Source: Agrobacterium tumefaciens (GTDB lineage Bacteria > Pseudomonadota > Alphaproteobacteria > Rhizobiales > Rhizobiaceae). Taken from it: a DNA stretch of 64,000 bases. The DNA is taken from positions 992,001 through 1,056,000 of the forward strand of contig NZ_CP039888.1 of the NCBI RefSeq assembly GCF_005221325.1. Reading direction: 5' to 3'. This document shows, one piece after another, positions 9,140-16,483 of the stretch. The notes under the pieces are model-generated. The model was given only the letters and a program-made list of their open reading frames with translations, had not been told where the DNA came from and searched no databases. The position numbers and the translations under genes are program-made. How positions within the stretch are numbered: the stretch's first letter is position 1; every line of letters starts with the position of its first letter.

Positions 9140-9214
9140 TGGCTCCCCGGGCCGGATTCGAACCGGCGACCTGTCGATTAACAGTCGAATGCTCTACCGC
9201 TGAGCTACCAGGGA
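9140..9214 (-). tRNA. tRNA-Asn (GTT)
   Basis: The minus strand gives a full 75-nt cloverleaf: a 7-bp acceptor stem (TCCCTGG with CCGGGGA), a D-arm, the anticodon loop CTGTTAA (anticodon GTT), a T-arm GCCGG-TTCGAAT-CCGGC, and an encoded CCA end. Confidence 0.95.
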
Positions 9215-9390
9215 ACGTACGCCGCTTGGCGCGGTGTGAGCGGGGTAATACAAATGCTTTTCCGATTTGCCAAGCGGTTTTTTCAAAAAAAACGCATTCC
9301 TCTTGTTTTATCTCGCCGGAGTCCCGATTTTCCGGGCTTATCGGCGCTGAAAAATTTATCCACAGGCCAGATCAAAAAGGGCAGTAGGGA

Positions 9391-9666
9391 ATGAAACTCG
9401 GTATGGACCACAGGACGGGTCGCCTCAACATCGGAAAGTGGAGCCTTGCCATGCCGCGTTCGCGGGTCGGCAGGATTGCCACCGGTTCGGCTCTGGTGGT
9501 TGGCGGAACACTTGGGTTTTTGCCCATTCTCGGTTTCTGGATGATTCCGCTCGGTCTCGTCGTACTCTCGCATGATCTGCCGGCGGTGCGCCGCGGGCGG
9601 CGTCGGCTGGCTGTATGGTGGGCATCGCGGCAGAACCGCCGCGAGACCCGCGATAGGGGCCGCTGA
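9391..9666 (+). CDS. Small membrane protein, unknown function
   Basis: This 91-aa protein has a basic N-terminus (MPRSRVGRIATG), one or two membrane helices (SALVVGGTLGFLPILGFWMI and following PLGLVVLS) and a very basic C-terminus (VRRGRRRLAVWW, QNRRETRDRGR). The positive ends suggest both face the cytoplasm around a helical hairpin. Similar short proteins occur in rhizobia without assigned function. Start at ATG 9391 with TAGGGA close upstream; ATG 9403 is an alternative. It is convergent with the ExoD-family gene five nt away. Confidence 0.7.
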   Translation: MKLGMDHRTGRLNIGKWSLAMPRSRVGRIATGSALVVGGTLGFLPILGFWMIPLGLVVLSHDLPAVRRGRRRLAVWWASRQNRRETRDRGR

Positions 9667-9671
9667 GGGGC

Positions 9672-10316
9672 CTAGCCGCCGATGGAGCTGCTGATGCCCT
9701 GTCCGGCCCAGAAGGCGGCATAGGCCAGCGCGGTAAAATAAATCGCCGTCAGTCCCATAAACAGATAGCCGCCAAGCACCGTGACGCCATCTCTCTGGAT
9801 CATGCCTGCTGAAAGAAGCAGGATCGCCACGCCCGGCAATGTGTTGGAAAAGGGAATGAAACCGAGCGGCATCATCAGCAGCACGCCCGCCGTCATCAGC
9901 GCCAGCCCGTTTATCCGGTTGGCGACGATGCCCGTCGTCAGGGCTGGAATACGCGGGCGAATATATCCATCGAGCTTGGAGACGATGGCGACGCCTTTCT
10001 CCAGCGCGGGAACAAGCTTTGCCGTTTCCATCTGGCGGTCGAGGATTTTTGCCGGCAGCCATGGCAGGCGGTTCAGCGTGATTGCCAGGCTGACAAGGAT
10101 GATCGCCGCACCGAAGACCGTGCTGACGCCCGGAATGGAAACCGGAATGAGAAAGGGCAGGGACGCGATCGCGCAGATAAGCAACAGGCCCTGTTCGCCG
10201 ATCGCTTCCATCAACTCGCGCAACGTGATCGTCTGGCCCTGCAGCTTTCCGATCAGCTTTTCGAGCGTGGTGCTGAGCTTTTCAGACGTATCAGTGAATG
10301 CGAATTCGTTCGTCAT
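9672..10316 (-). CDS. ExoD-family membrane protein
   Basis: This 214-aa integral membrane protein has the ExoD pattern: LRELMEAIGEQGLLLI, then FLIPVSIPGVSTVFGAAII, a cytoplasmic loop RLPWLPAKILDRQ, and more helices (MMPLGFIPFSNTLPG). ExoD was first linked to exopolysaccharide production and alkaline tolerance in Sinorhizobium; its biochemical role is unknown. I start it at ATG 10316 (GGGAAG upstream) rather than at the in-frame ATG 10358. It stands alone. Confidence 0.85.
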   Translation of the reverse strand: MTNEFAFTDTSEKLSTTLEKLIGKLQGQTITLRELMEAIGEQGLLLICAIASLPFLIPVSIPGVSTVFGAAIILVSLAITLNRLPWLPAKILDRQMETAKLVPALEKGVAIVSKLDGYIRPRIPALTTGIVANRINGLALMTAGVLLMMPLGFIPFSNTLPGVAILLLSAGMIQRDGVTVLGGYLFMGLTAIYFTALAYAAFWAGQGISSSIGG

Positions 10317-10427
10317 GCGGCTTCCCGGGAGTTGTTTTACCTCCGGGGTTGATAACATTCATCCGGCCTCATGCCTATCGCCGATAGAAACGCAGCCTTC
10401 ACATTTGGTCGAGTGATCCCGGTGAGA

Positions 10428-10529
10428 TCAGTGCGAAACCCAGCTGCTGTAGGCGCCTGCAAGAAGAACCACCAGCAGAATGACAAGTATGACCGGATTG
10501 ATCGATGTAACGAAGCTTACATATTCCAT
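10428..10529 (-). CDS. 33-aa single-helix membrane microprotein
   Basis: This short frame reads MEYVSFVTSINPVI, then LVILLVVLLAGAYSSW and VSH, followed by TGA. It has one strong membrane helix and a short tail. The case for a real gene is the exceptional ribosome site (GAGGAGGAAG, 5 nt before ATG) together with the clean hydrophobic segment. It is similar in design to the DUF3309-type microproteins of alphaproteobacteria, though I cannot show homology. It lies upstream of the ExoD-family gene on the same strand with a 111-nt gap. Confidence 0.6.
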   Translation of the reverse strand: MEYVSFVTSINPVILVILLVVLLAGAYSSWVSH

Positions 10530-10826
10530 TATAACTTCCTCCTCATTCCTCCACCTCTTATTCTACAGCAAAAGGGCGAGTTAATCTACCGCAGGCTGAA
10601 ATTTCGCATTGCAGCAACCGGCTTCCGAGAGGACGGGAAATGCTCGGCTTTATGATTTTTTGCGATGCAAAAATAAATCTTCCAACATTTGCCATTCTGT
10701 TGCGTTGTCTCTAATCCTCGCACGGGAGCCGGTCGCACCGGCCCGCGGCCTGCCGTCGGCAAACCGCATGAAGCACCACCGATATGCCTGCACTCCCTTC
10801 GCAACATTTTTCCCTGGGGACACGAA
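10530..10826. other. Intergenic between divergent small genes
   Basis: About 300 nt that must contain the promoters of the 33-aa gene (-) and the YqaA-like gene (+). I saw no named operator and no EcfG-type site. Confidence 0.4.
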
Positions 10827-11414
10827 ATGCTGAAAAACATCTATGCCTGGACGATGGCGCTCGCCGCGCGCAAAACGGCCGTGTGGTGGCTGGCGATCGT
10901 CGCTTTCGTGGAAAGCTCGGTTTTTGTCGTGCCTGCGGATGTGCTTTTCCTGCCCATGGTGCTGGCCAAGCCGAAAAAGGCGATGTTTTATGCGTTCGTG
11001 GCAACCGTTGCTTCGGTTCTCGGCGGCATTGCCGGCTGGTTTCTCGGCCATTATGCCTTTGAAAGCATCGCCCGGCCCATTCTCGAATTTTACGGCAAGC
11101 TCGACAGTTTTGAGCAGCTGAAGCACTCGGTGAATTACGAAACCATCGTTCTCCTGCTGGTGACCTCGGGGCTCGCGCATCTGCCGCCGATCAAGGTCGT
11201 GACGATCCTCTCGGGTGCCGCCAATATCAGCCTCGGCCTGTTCATTCTTTCGGCTGTCATCGCGCGCGGTGCGCGCTTTTTCATCCTCGCCGGGTTGCTG
11301 CAGAGATACGGGGAATCGGTGCGCCATTTCATCGAAAAACGTCTCGGCGCCATAACCGCCGCTGCCGCTGCCGCACTCATCGCGGTCTATGCGGTTTACG
11401 TTTTCGTGCGTTGA
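10827..11414 (+). CDS. YqaA/DedA-like inner membrane protein (VTT domain)
   Basis: This 195-aa protein has the YqaA layout: MLKNIYAWTMALAARK, a re-entrant loop segment FVESSVFVVPADVLFLPMV, and AFVATVASVLGGIAGWFLG with a later helix pair. Members of this superfamily are linked to membrane homeostasis and lipid scrambling in other systems, but the exact activity of YqaA is not known. I start at ATG 10827, where GGGGA lies upstream; the longer open frame from 10689 has no support. Confidence 0.83.
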   Translation: MLKNIYAWTMALAARKTAVWWLAIVAFVESSVFVVPADVLFLPMVLAKPKKAMFYAFVATVASVLGGIAGWFLGHYAFESIARPILEFYGKLDSFEQLKHSVNYETIVLLLVTSGLAHLPPIKVVTILSGAANISLGLFILSAVIARGARFFILAGLLQRYGESVRHFIEKRLGAITAAAAAALIAVYAVYVFVR

Positions 11415-11442
11415 CGAAGCGCAAATTTACACTCTTACAATA

Positions 11443-11471
11443 CTGTCGCATATCTTTCAGCTTACTGTCAG
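11443..11471 (+). promoter_or_regulatory. Candidate PHO box (PhoB site), three 11-nt repeats
   Basis: CTGTCGC, CTTTCAG and CTGTCAG begin at 11443, 11454 and 11465, each 11 nt apart with 4-nt AT-rich spacers. This spacing is the hallmark of PHO boxes (CTGTCAT repeats). TATCCG downstream could serve as -10. The start codon is 47 nt after the last repeat. Confidence 0.5.
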
Positions 11472-11518
11472 AATCTACGGGTATCCGTTCTCTTGTCCAA
11501 TGAGGGAACCGTTTTATT

Positions 11519-12106
11519 ATGCGAAGATTCTGGAAGTGCTCCTTTTGGGGCATGGGTTTTGCTGTGCTTGCGGCAGGCGGTTACCTCTATGCCATTCAGC
11601 TCCTCGGCAATTTTCACGAGGTTGTCGCGGGGCAGTTTTATCGCTCCAATCAGCCCAGCAGTGAAGAGCTGGTTCGTTATGCCGAGGATCACGGAATCAA
11701 GACCGTGATCAATCTGCGCGGTGCAAACGAAGCCGAAAGCTGGTATCGCGACGAGCTGGAAACGTCGAGGAAGCTCGGCTTGAACCACATCGATTTCGGC
11801 ATGTCGGCCAGCCGGGAGCTGAACATGAATCAGGTCAACCAGCTGGTTGCGATCATGCGCGATGCGCCGAAACCCATTCTCATCCATTGCAAGTCAGGCG
11901 CGGACAGAACCGGCCTGGCGACGGCGCTCTATCTCAGCCGCGTTGCGCGTCTCGGTGAAGAGGAAGCGGAGGGCCAACTGTCCATTCGTTATGGACATGT
12001 CGGCATTCCTTATCTCTCCGCAGCCTACGCCATGGACCGCACCTGGGAAAATGCGGAAAAAATGCCGATCATCGACGACTTCGCCATCGCATCCAACGAA
12101 TATTGA
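11519..12106 (+). CDS. Tyrosine/dual-specificity phosphatase-like protein
   Basis: This 195-aa protein has the phosphatase P-loop IHCKSGADRTG (nucleophile Cys124, Arg130). The upstream strand FYRSNQPSSEEL and KTVINLRG is typical of the bacterial dual-specificity/PTP-like family. Near the N-terminus FWGMGFAVLAAGGYLYAIQLL is an uncleaved signal anchor or signal peptide, so the catalytic part likely faces the periplasm. The substrate could be a phosphoester, phosphoinositide-like compound or protein. A PHO-box-like repeat in front of it suggests induction by phosphate limitation. The ribosome site (GAGGGA, 11 nt from ATG) is spaced widely. Confidence 0.8.
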   Translation: MRRFWKCSFWGMGFAVLAAGGYLYAIQLLGNFHEVVAGQFYRSNQPSSEELVRYAEDHGIKTVINLRGANEAESWYRDELETSRKLGLNHIDFGMSASRELNMNQVNQLVAIMRDAPKPILIHCKSGADRTGLATALYLSRVARLGEEEAEGQLSIRYGHVGIPYLSAAYAMDRTWENAEKMPIIDDFAIASNEY

Positions 12107-12330
12107 CGGCGGCTTTGGACAATGATCCCCAAGGCGGCGGTCGCGTGATCTCGACTTGGAGCTATCCTGAGGGTGCAGATCATCTGGACGGCATAAGCCT
12201 GTGGAACAGGTTTGGCCGAGCGCGTGCTGATACTGAGTGCACTGCCGGTATGCTTGGCCTGTCGCCAGGCGTACATGAGAGACGAAGTTTTTTATATATA
12301 TTAGGAACTTATGCGATTTTATATTTAAGT

Positions 12331-12345
12331 TGACTATTTAGATCA
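12331..12345 (+). promoter_or_regulatory. Candidate IRO box (RirA type, TGA-N9-TCA)
   Basis: TGA at 12331-12333 and TCA at 12343-12345 are separated by nine AT-rich bases. This is the iron-responsive operator pattern bound by RirA in Rhizobiaceae. It overlaps a possible promoter (TTGACT at 12330 and TATAGA at 12351) and lies about 40 nt before the first gene of an iron-type importer. The motif has six fixed bases, so the evidence is mainly positional. Confidence 0.45.
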
Positions 12346-12386
12346 TCTTTTATAGAGCAGCGTTGTTTCAACGTCTGGATCGCATC

Positions 12387-13499
12387 ATGACCATCAAAAA
12401 ATTTATTGGCCGCATGGCCGCATCGCTCTTATCCGTTCTCTTTATCGCTCCCTCCGTTACGGCCGCAGAAAAGACCATCACCGACGTCATTGGACGTGAA
12501 GTGAAGGTTGATATACCTGCTAAACGCGTTGTTCTCGGGTTTTATTTCGAGGACTACATGGCGGTTGGCGGTGAAAAAGCCTACGATTCCGTCGTCGGCA
12601 TTTCCCGTGAGGCCTGGGAAGGCTGGGTTCCCGCCAACTGGAAAATGCATCTCGCCCACCGCGCATCGCTTGCCGATATTGCCGATGTCGGCGAAGTCGA
12701 AGCCCAGACCTTCTCGGTCGAAAAAGTGCTGAGCCTCAACCCCGATCTGGTGATCCTCGCGGACTGGCAATACAAAGCACTGGGTCTCGATGCCGACCGT
12801 CTGGAAGAAGAGGGCATTCCCGTTGTCGTTGTTGATTATAACGCCCAGACGGTCGAACGCCACGTCGCTTCCACCCGGCTTTTCGGCCAACTCACCGGAC
12901 AGGAACAGCGCGGCAAGGAAATTTCCGAATTTTACGCCGGTTCGCTGAAGGACGTCGCCGACCGCGTGGCGAAATCCGGTAAGCCGAAACCGAAGGTCTA
13001 TGTCGAATTTGGCAATAAGGGGCCGGCCGAATATTCCTTCACCTACGGCAAGAACATGTGGGGCGCCATGTCCACTGCGGCGGGCGGCGACAATATCGCA
13101 GCACCCTTCGTCGAATGGTGGGGGCCGATCAATCCCGAGCAGGTTCTGGCCTCCAGGCCGGACGCCATCTTCGTTTCCGGCCGCGAAAACAACAAGAACC
13201 CGGCTGCGCTGCCGATGGGGCAGGCGGTGAAGGCTGCGGATGCCCGCGAAAAGCTCAAGGCCTTCGAAACCCGTCAGGGCTGGGGCGAGTTGCCGGCGAT
13301 CAAGAACGGTCAGCTGTTCGGCGTTTATCAGGGTGCATCCCGCACGCTCTCCGATTTCGCCATGGTTCAATATATCGCCAAGCAGCTTTATCCCGAGCAG
13401 TTCAAGGATGTCGATCCGATCGCCAACTATCTCGGCTATTACAAGAAGTATCTGCCGGTCACGCCTGAAGGCACCTTTGCCATCGCCGTCAAGGATTGA
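12387..13499 (+). CDS. FecB/TroA-type periplasmic substrate-binding protein
   Basis: This 370-aa precursor has a signal peptide (KKFIGRMAASLLSVLFIAPSV, then TAA). It continues with the start of a periplasmic siderophore/heme/metal binding fold (TITDVIGREVKVDIPAKRVV), NPDLVILADWQYK in the middle and a C-terminal lobe with PEQVLASRPDAIFVSG. It should hand an iron complex to the permease encoded next. I start at ATG 12387; the frame is open eight codons further upstream. No TonB receptor is nearby. A hairpin lies between this gene and the permease, and a TGA-N9-TCA motif lies in front. Confidence 0.83.
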   Translation: MTIKKFIGRMAASLLSVLFIAPSVTAAEKTITDVIGREVKVDIPAKRVVLGFYFEDYMAVGGEKAYDSVVGISREAWEGWVPANWKMHLAHRASLADIADVGEVEAQTFSVEKVLSLNPDLVILADWQYKALGLDADRLEEEGIPVVVVDYNAQTVERHVASTRLFGQLTGQEQRGKEISEFYAGSLKDVADRVAKSGKPKPKVYVEFGNKGPAEYSFTYGKNMWGAMSTAAGGDNIAAPFVEWWGPINPEQVLASRPDAIFVSGRENNKNPAALPMGQAVKAADAREKLKAFETRQGWGELPAIKNGQLFGVYQGASRTLSDFAMVQYIAKQLYPEQFKDVDPIANYLGYYKKYLPVTPEGTFAIAVKD

Positions 13500-13556
13500 T
13501 GGCTCCGTTGCCGGCAGCGGAAAAGCACATTTGCTTCCCGCTGAAGGTTGGATTCT

Positions 13557-13585
13557 GCGGACGCCACCCCACGGCGTCCGCTTTT
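13557..13585 (+). terminator. Hairpin between binding-protein and permease genes (possible attenuator)
   Basis: GCGGACGCC and GGCGTCCGC form a perfect 9-bp stem with a 7-nt loop, followed by TTTT and, after CAGCATC, a longer run of T. Partial termination here would give more binding protein than permease, a common arrangement in ABC importers. Confidence 0.65.
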
Positions 13586-13613
13586 CAGCATCTTTTTTTC
13601 AAACAGGTTTTCC

Positions 13614-14666
13614 ATGACAATTGCCGCCCGTAATGCCGAAGCCATCGGTGCGCACCGGCTGCGTGAACGTCGTCGCTGGCGCGTCGTCTCGATCTTTTTC
13701 GTGCTGATGGCGGTAAGCCTCGTTCTCGATATCGCCACAGGCCCCTCGCTGCTATCGCCCGCCGAAGTGGTGAAGTCGCTGACCGGCCTTGGCGAACGGG
13801 CGGCGATGACCGATTCCATCGTGCGCGGCCTTCGCCTGCCCATGGCGCTGATGGCACTTGCCGTCGGAGCGGCGCTCGGCGCCGGCGGCGCGCAGATGCA
13901 GACCTTGCTCAACAATCCCATGGCAAGCCCCTATACGCTCGGCATGGCGGCTGCGGCAGGCTTCGGTGCCGCGCTGGTGCTTGCGCTCGGCGGTCTCGGG
14001 CTGGATGCCATGATTGCCGTTCCGCTCGGCGCCTTCGTCTTTTCCATGCTCGCCGCGCTTTTCCTCTTCATGCTGGCCTCGATGCGGCAGATGACGGCCG
14101 AAACCATCATTCTCGGCGGCATTGCACTTCTTTTTCTGTTTCAGTCGCTCTTGTCGCTCATCCAGTTCCTGTCCTCCCCGGAACTATCGCAGCAAATACT
14201 CTTTTGGCTGTTCGGTAGCCTGACCAAGGCGACCTGGCCGACACTTGGCCTGACGGCCGCCGTCACCGCCTTGTGCTGCGCCCTGCTGATGGCAGATTGC
14301 TGGAAACTGACGGCGCTCAGAATGGGGGAAATGCGGGCGGCCAGCCTCGGCATCAATGTGCGCCGGCTGCGCATGAAGGTTCTCGTCATCGTCGCCATCA
14401 TGACTGCGACGGCCACCAGTTTCGTTGGCGTCATCGGTTTCATCGGGCTGGTTGCGCCTCACATCGCCCGCATGACGGTAGGCGAGGATCAGCGCTTTTA
14501 CCTGCCGATGTCGGTGGTAAGCGGCGCACTGATGCTGTCGGTTGCCTCGATCCTCTCAAAATCGATCATTCCCGGCGCTCTGTTCCCGGTTGGCATCGTC
14601 ACCGCCATTGTCGGTGTGCCGTTTCTCCTGTGGCTGATTTTCGCTCCGAAGAGGCGCGGCCGATGA
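13614..14666 (+). CDS. FecCD-family ABC transporter permease
   Basis: This 350-aa inner membrane protein has about ten helices and the typical FecCD stretches: RGLRLPMALMALAVGAALGAGGAQMQ, NNPMASPYTLGMAAAAGFGA, and GVIGFIGLVAPHIARM near the ATPase-contact loop. It forms the channel for the iron complex delivered by the preceding binding protein. Start at ATG 13614. The stop overlaps the start of the ATPase gene (ATGATG), so the two are translationally coupled. Confidence 0.88.
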   Translation: MTIAARNAEAIGAHRLRERRRWRVVSIFFVLMAVSLVLDIATGPSLLSPAEVVKSLTGLGERAAMTDSIVRGLRLPMALMALAVGAALGAGGAQMQTLLNNPMASPYTLGMAAAAGFGAALVLALGGLGLDAMIAVPLGAFVFSMLAALFLFMLASMRQMTAETIILGGIALLFLFQSLLSLIQFLSSPELSQQILFWLFGSLTKATWPTLGLTAAVTALCCALLMADCWKLTALRMGEMRAASLGINVRRLRMKVLVIVAIMTATATSFVGVIGFIGLVAPHIARMTVGEDQRFYLPMSVVSGALMLSVASILSKSIIPGALFPVGIVTAIVGVPFLLWLIFAPKRRGR

Positions 14667-15484
14667 TGGTTCTGGATAATGTTTCCGTTGAACGCGGCGG
14701 GCAGACCATTGTGAGAGACCTTACGGCTCGTCTGCAGGCCGGGCACATCCACGCGGTCATCGGCCCGAACGGAACGGGCAAGACAACCCTTCTGAGGGCA
14801 ATCTTCGGTGACTTGCCGCTCGCCGGCGGCGCGATCAGCCTCGGCGATCGTCGCCTTGACGCCGGGGAAAGGGCAGCAAGGCACGGAAGGGACTGGCGGG
14901 ATCGCTTCGCCTATATGCCGCAGGATACGGCCGCCGATATTGCGCTCAGCGTGCTGGAGGTGGTGGCGCTCGGTCGCTTCGGCCGGCTTTCGCTTCATAT
15001 TGACGATGAAACGCTCGACCTTGCCATGACACGCCTGCATCAGGCGGGAATAGCCCATCTGGCGGGCCGGGAGATCGCCTCGCTCAGCGGCGGACAACGA
15101 CAGATGGCGCTTTTCGCGCAGGTTCTGATGCGTGAGCCGCAGGCGATGCTGCTCGATGAGCCGGTCAGCGCGCTGGACCTTAGACATCAGGTGGCGCTTC
15201 TCGATCTGGTGCGGCAGGAAACCCGCACCAATGGCCGAGTGACGCTTGTCGTGCTGCATGATCTCAACCTGGCCTGCCAATATGCCGACAATCTGCTGGT
15301 GATTTCGGATGGTGCGCTGAAGGCGACTGGCGCACCGGGCGATATCGTCACGCCGGAGCTTATTTCCGAGACCTATGGCGTTGCCGTGGAAGTATTGCGC
15401 GACCGGCGCGGCAATCCCGTCATCCAGCCGGCGGGCGATCCGCCGCTCGAACATTTCAAAATCCTTGAAGGAATAATTGCATGA
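14663..15484 (+). CDS. FecE-type ABC transporter ATPase
   Basis: This 273-aa ATPase has Walker A GPNGTGKTTLL, a Q-loop (YMPQDT), the signature LSGGQRQ, Walker B AMLLDEPVSALD and the switch His in VLHDLNLA. It powers the FecCD-type permease. ATG 14663 overlaps the permease stop; a second ATG follows directly at 14666. The end overlaps the ATG of the cupredoxin gene by four nt, which argues strongly that the cupredoxin belongs to the same operon. Confidence 0.88.
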   Translation: MMVLDNVSVERGGQTIVRDLTARLQAGHIHAVIGPNGTGKTTLLRAIFGDLPLAGGAISLGDRRLDAGERAARHGRDWRDRFAYMPQDTAADIALSVLEVVALGRFGRLSLHIDDETLDLAMTRLHQAGIAHLAGREIASLSGGQRQMALFAQVLMREPQAMLLDEPVSALDLRHQVALLDLVRQETRTNGRVTLVVLHDLNLACQYADNLLVISDGALKATGAPGDIVTPELISETYGVAVEVLRDRRGNPVIQPAGDPPLEHFKILEGIIA

Positions 15485-15936
15485 AACGATTTTTGATGAC
15501 GCTTGCCACAGCTTTGGCCGTAATTCTGCCCGTCACGCCATCCCTTTCCGCCGAACACAAGGTCCTGATGCTCAATTACGGCAAGGATGGCGGCATGGTG
15601 TTCGAGCCTTCCTATGTGAAAGCGGAGCCGGGCGACACCATTGCCTTCGTGCCGCAAAATTCCAGCCACTATGTGCAGTCCTACGCGGTTCCGGAAGGCG
15701 CGAACCCCTGGAAAAGCAAGCTCGATGAGGCCTTCACCGTCACCGTCGATAAGGAGGGGGTCTATCTCTACTATTGCCCACCGCATCTGATGATGGCGAT
15801 GATCGGCGTCATTCAGGTGGGCAAGCCCGTCAATCTCGAAGCCGTCAGACAAAAGGCCGAGAAGCTTCGGCCCAAGCTCGTGATGAAGAGCGAGAGGCTG
15901 GAAGTAGCGCTGGGGCAGGTGACATCGGCGCAATAA
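15481..15936 (+). CDS. Pseudoazurin-like type 1 copper protein
   Basis: This 151-aa precursor has a signal peptide (KRFLMTLATALAVILPVTPS) and a cupredoxin domain close to pseudoazurin: DGGMVFEPSYVKAEPGDT, then the ligands His63 (SSHYVQ), Cys99, His102 and Met107 in YYCPPHLMMAMIG. The C+3 His and C+8 Met spacing equals that of pseudoazurin. It can bind copper and carry one electron in the periplasm. Normal partners of pseudoazurin are denitrification enzymes, but here the gene overlaps the ATPase gene of an iron-type importer. It may oxidise or reduce the metal or act with a copper/iron system; this is inference. Confidence 0.85.
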   Translation: MKRFLMTLATALAVILPVTPSLSAEHKVLMLNYGKDGGMVFEPSYVKAEPGDTIAFVPQNSSHYVQSYAVPEGANPWKSKLDEAFTVTVDKEGVYLYYCPPHLMMAMIGVIQVGKPVNLEAVRQKAEKLRPKLVMKSERLEVALGQVTSAQ

Positions 15937-15972
15937 CGCCCCGCCTTTCAAGCCGCGCCAATCCGCACAGAG

Positions 15973-16048
15973 TTGGCGCACAAGGGCCGATTACTGCGGT
16001 AGTTTCCGTTGCACTCCACAATCTGCGCCAAACACGGCTTGTGGAGTG
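15973..16048. repeat. Two interleaved inverted repeats (possible pseudoknot or competing hairpins)
   Basis: TTGGCGCA (15973-15980) pairs with TGCGCCAA (16024-16031). CACTCCACAA (16012-16021) pairs with TTGTGGAGTG (16039-16048). The order a-b-a'-b' means both stems can form only as a pseudoknot or as alternatives. The block lies in the 3' region of the importer operon and ends 12 nt before the stop of a convergent 67-aa gene. No T-tract follows. Confidence 0.6.
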
Positions 16049-16060
16049 TAAGTCGTCGGT

Positions 16061-16264
16061 TTAGTCGCGCCCGATATCCGGCGTCCACCCGCGCGTATAT
16101 CCTTTTCCCATGATGGCGACGGCAAGGGAAAGCTGTTCCTGCAAATGCTCGATTTCGCAGAGAAGGGCCTCGACAGCCGCTTTCGCATCGCCGTCGTGAC
16201 ATTGTATGACGTATCCCGCGATGTCGTCAGGCCTGATGGGGGTAATTTTTTCAGCGTCGGACAT
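16061..16264 (-). CDS. 67-aa protein behind a LexA-type box, unknown function
   Basis: This small soluble protein has an N-terminal part ITPIRPDDIAGYVIQCHDGD, a likely helix (AKAAVEALLCEIEHLQEQLS, leucine-rich and able to form a coiled coil) and a tail GYTRGWTPDIGRD. I recognise no family. The ribosome site GAGAGG lies 10 nt before ATG. A perfect GTTC-N7-GTTC repeat lies 20 nt upstream of the start, so it may be induced by DNA damage. It has no membrane segment, unlike the known SOS division inhibitor SidA. What it does is open. Confidence 0.7.
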   Translation of the reverse strand: MSDAEKITPIRPDDIAGYVIQCHDGDAKAAVEALLCEIEHLQEQLSLAVAIMGKGYTRGWTPDIGRD

Positions 16265-16283
16265 ATTGGGTGACCTCTCTTTT

Positions 16284-16298
16284 GTTCACTAAATGTTC
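16284..16298 (-). promoter_or_regulatory. Candidate LexA (SOS) box
   Basis: The sequence GTTC-ACTAAAT-GTTC is the alphaproteobacterial LexA direct repeat with an AT-rich spacer, which is usual for strong sites. It lies 20-34 nt upstream of the 67-aa gene on the minus strand. Confidence 0.6.
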
Positions 16299-16403
16299 TA
16301 ATTTTAGCAGAGAGTCAACAAGGCAATGCGTGCCGTCCTTCGGCGGTGAGTCACGTTATAATTGAGCTTATATTTTCTGGAATTTAACCGGAGAACGCCT
16401 GAA

Positions 16404-16432
16404 CAAAAAAGGGCCGTGGAGCCAACGGTCCC
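16404..16432 (-). terminator. Terminator after the 86-aa gene
   Basis: On the minus strand GGGACCGT and ACGGCCC form a stem with one irregular position and a 7-nt loop, followed by TTTTTTG. It lies 52 nt after the stop of the minus-strand gene at 16484. Confidence 0.7.
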
Positions 16433-16483
16433 AGCGGGGCTTCGAGCCCAGGAACTTAAGGTTTGGCGTCGCAGAATCCCACG

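Noticed and set aside
8868..9203. 111-aa plus-strand ORF ending RIRTGDLSINSRMLYR
   Set aside because: Its 3' end is the complement of tRNA-Asn; this is a classic false ORF made by tRNA genes.
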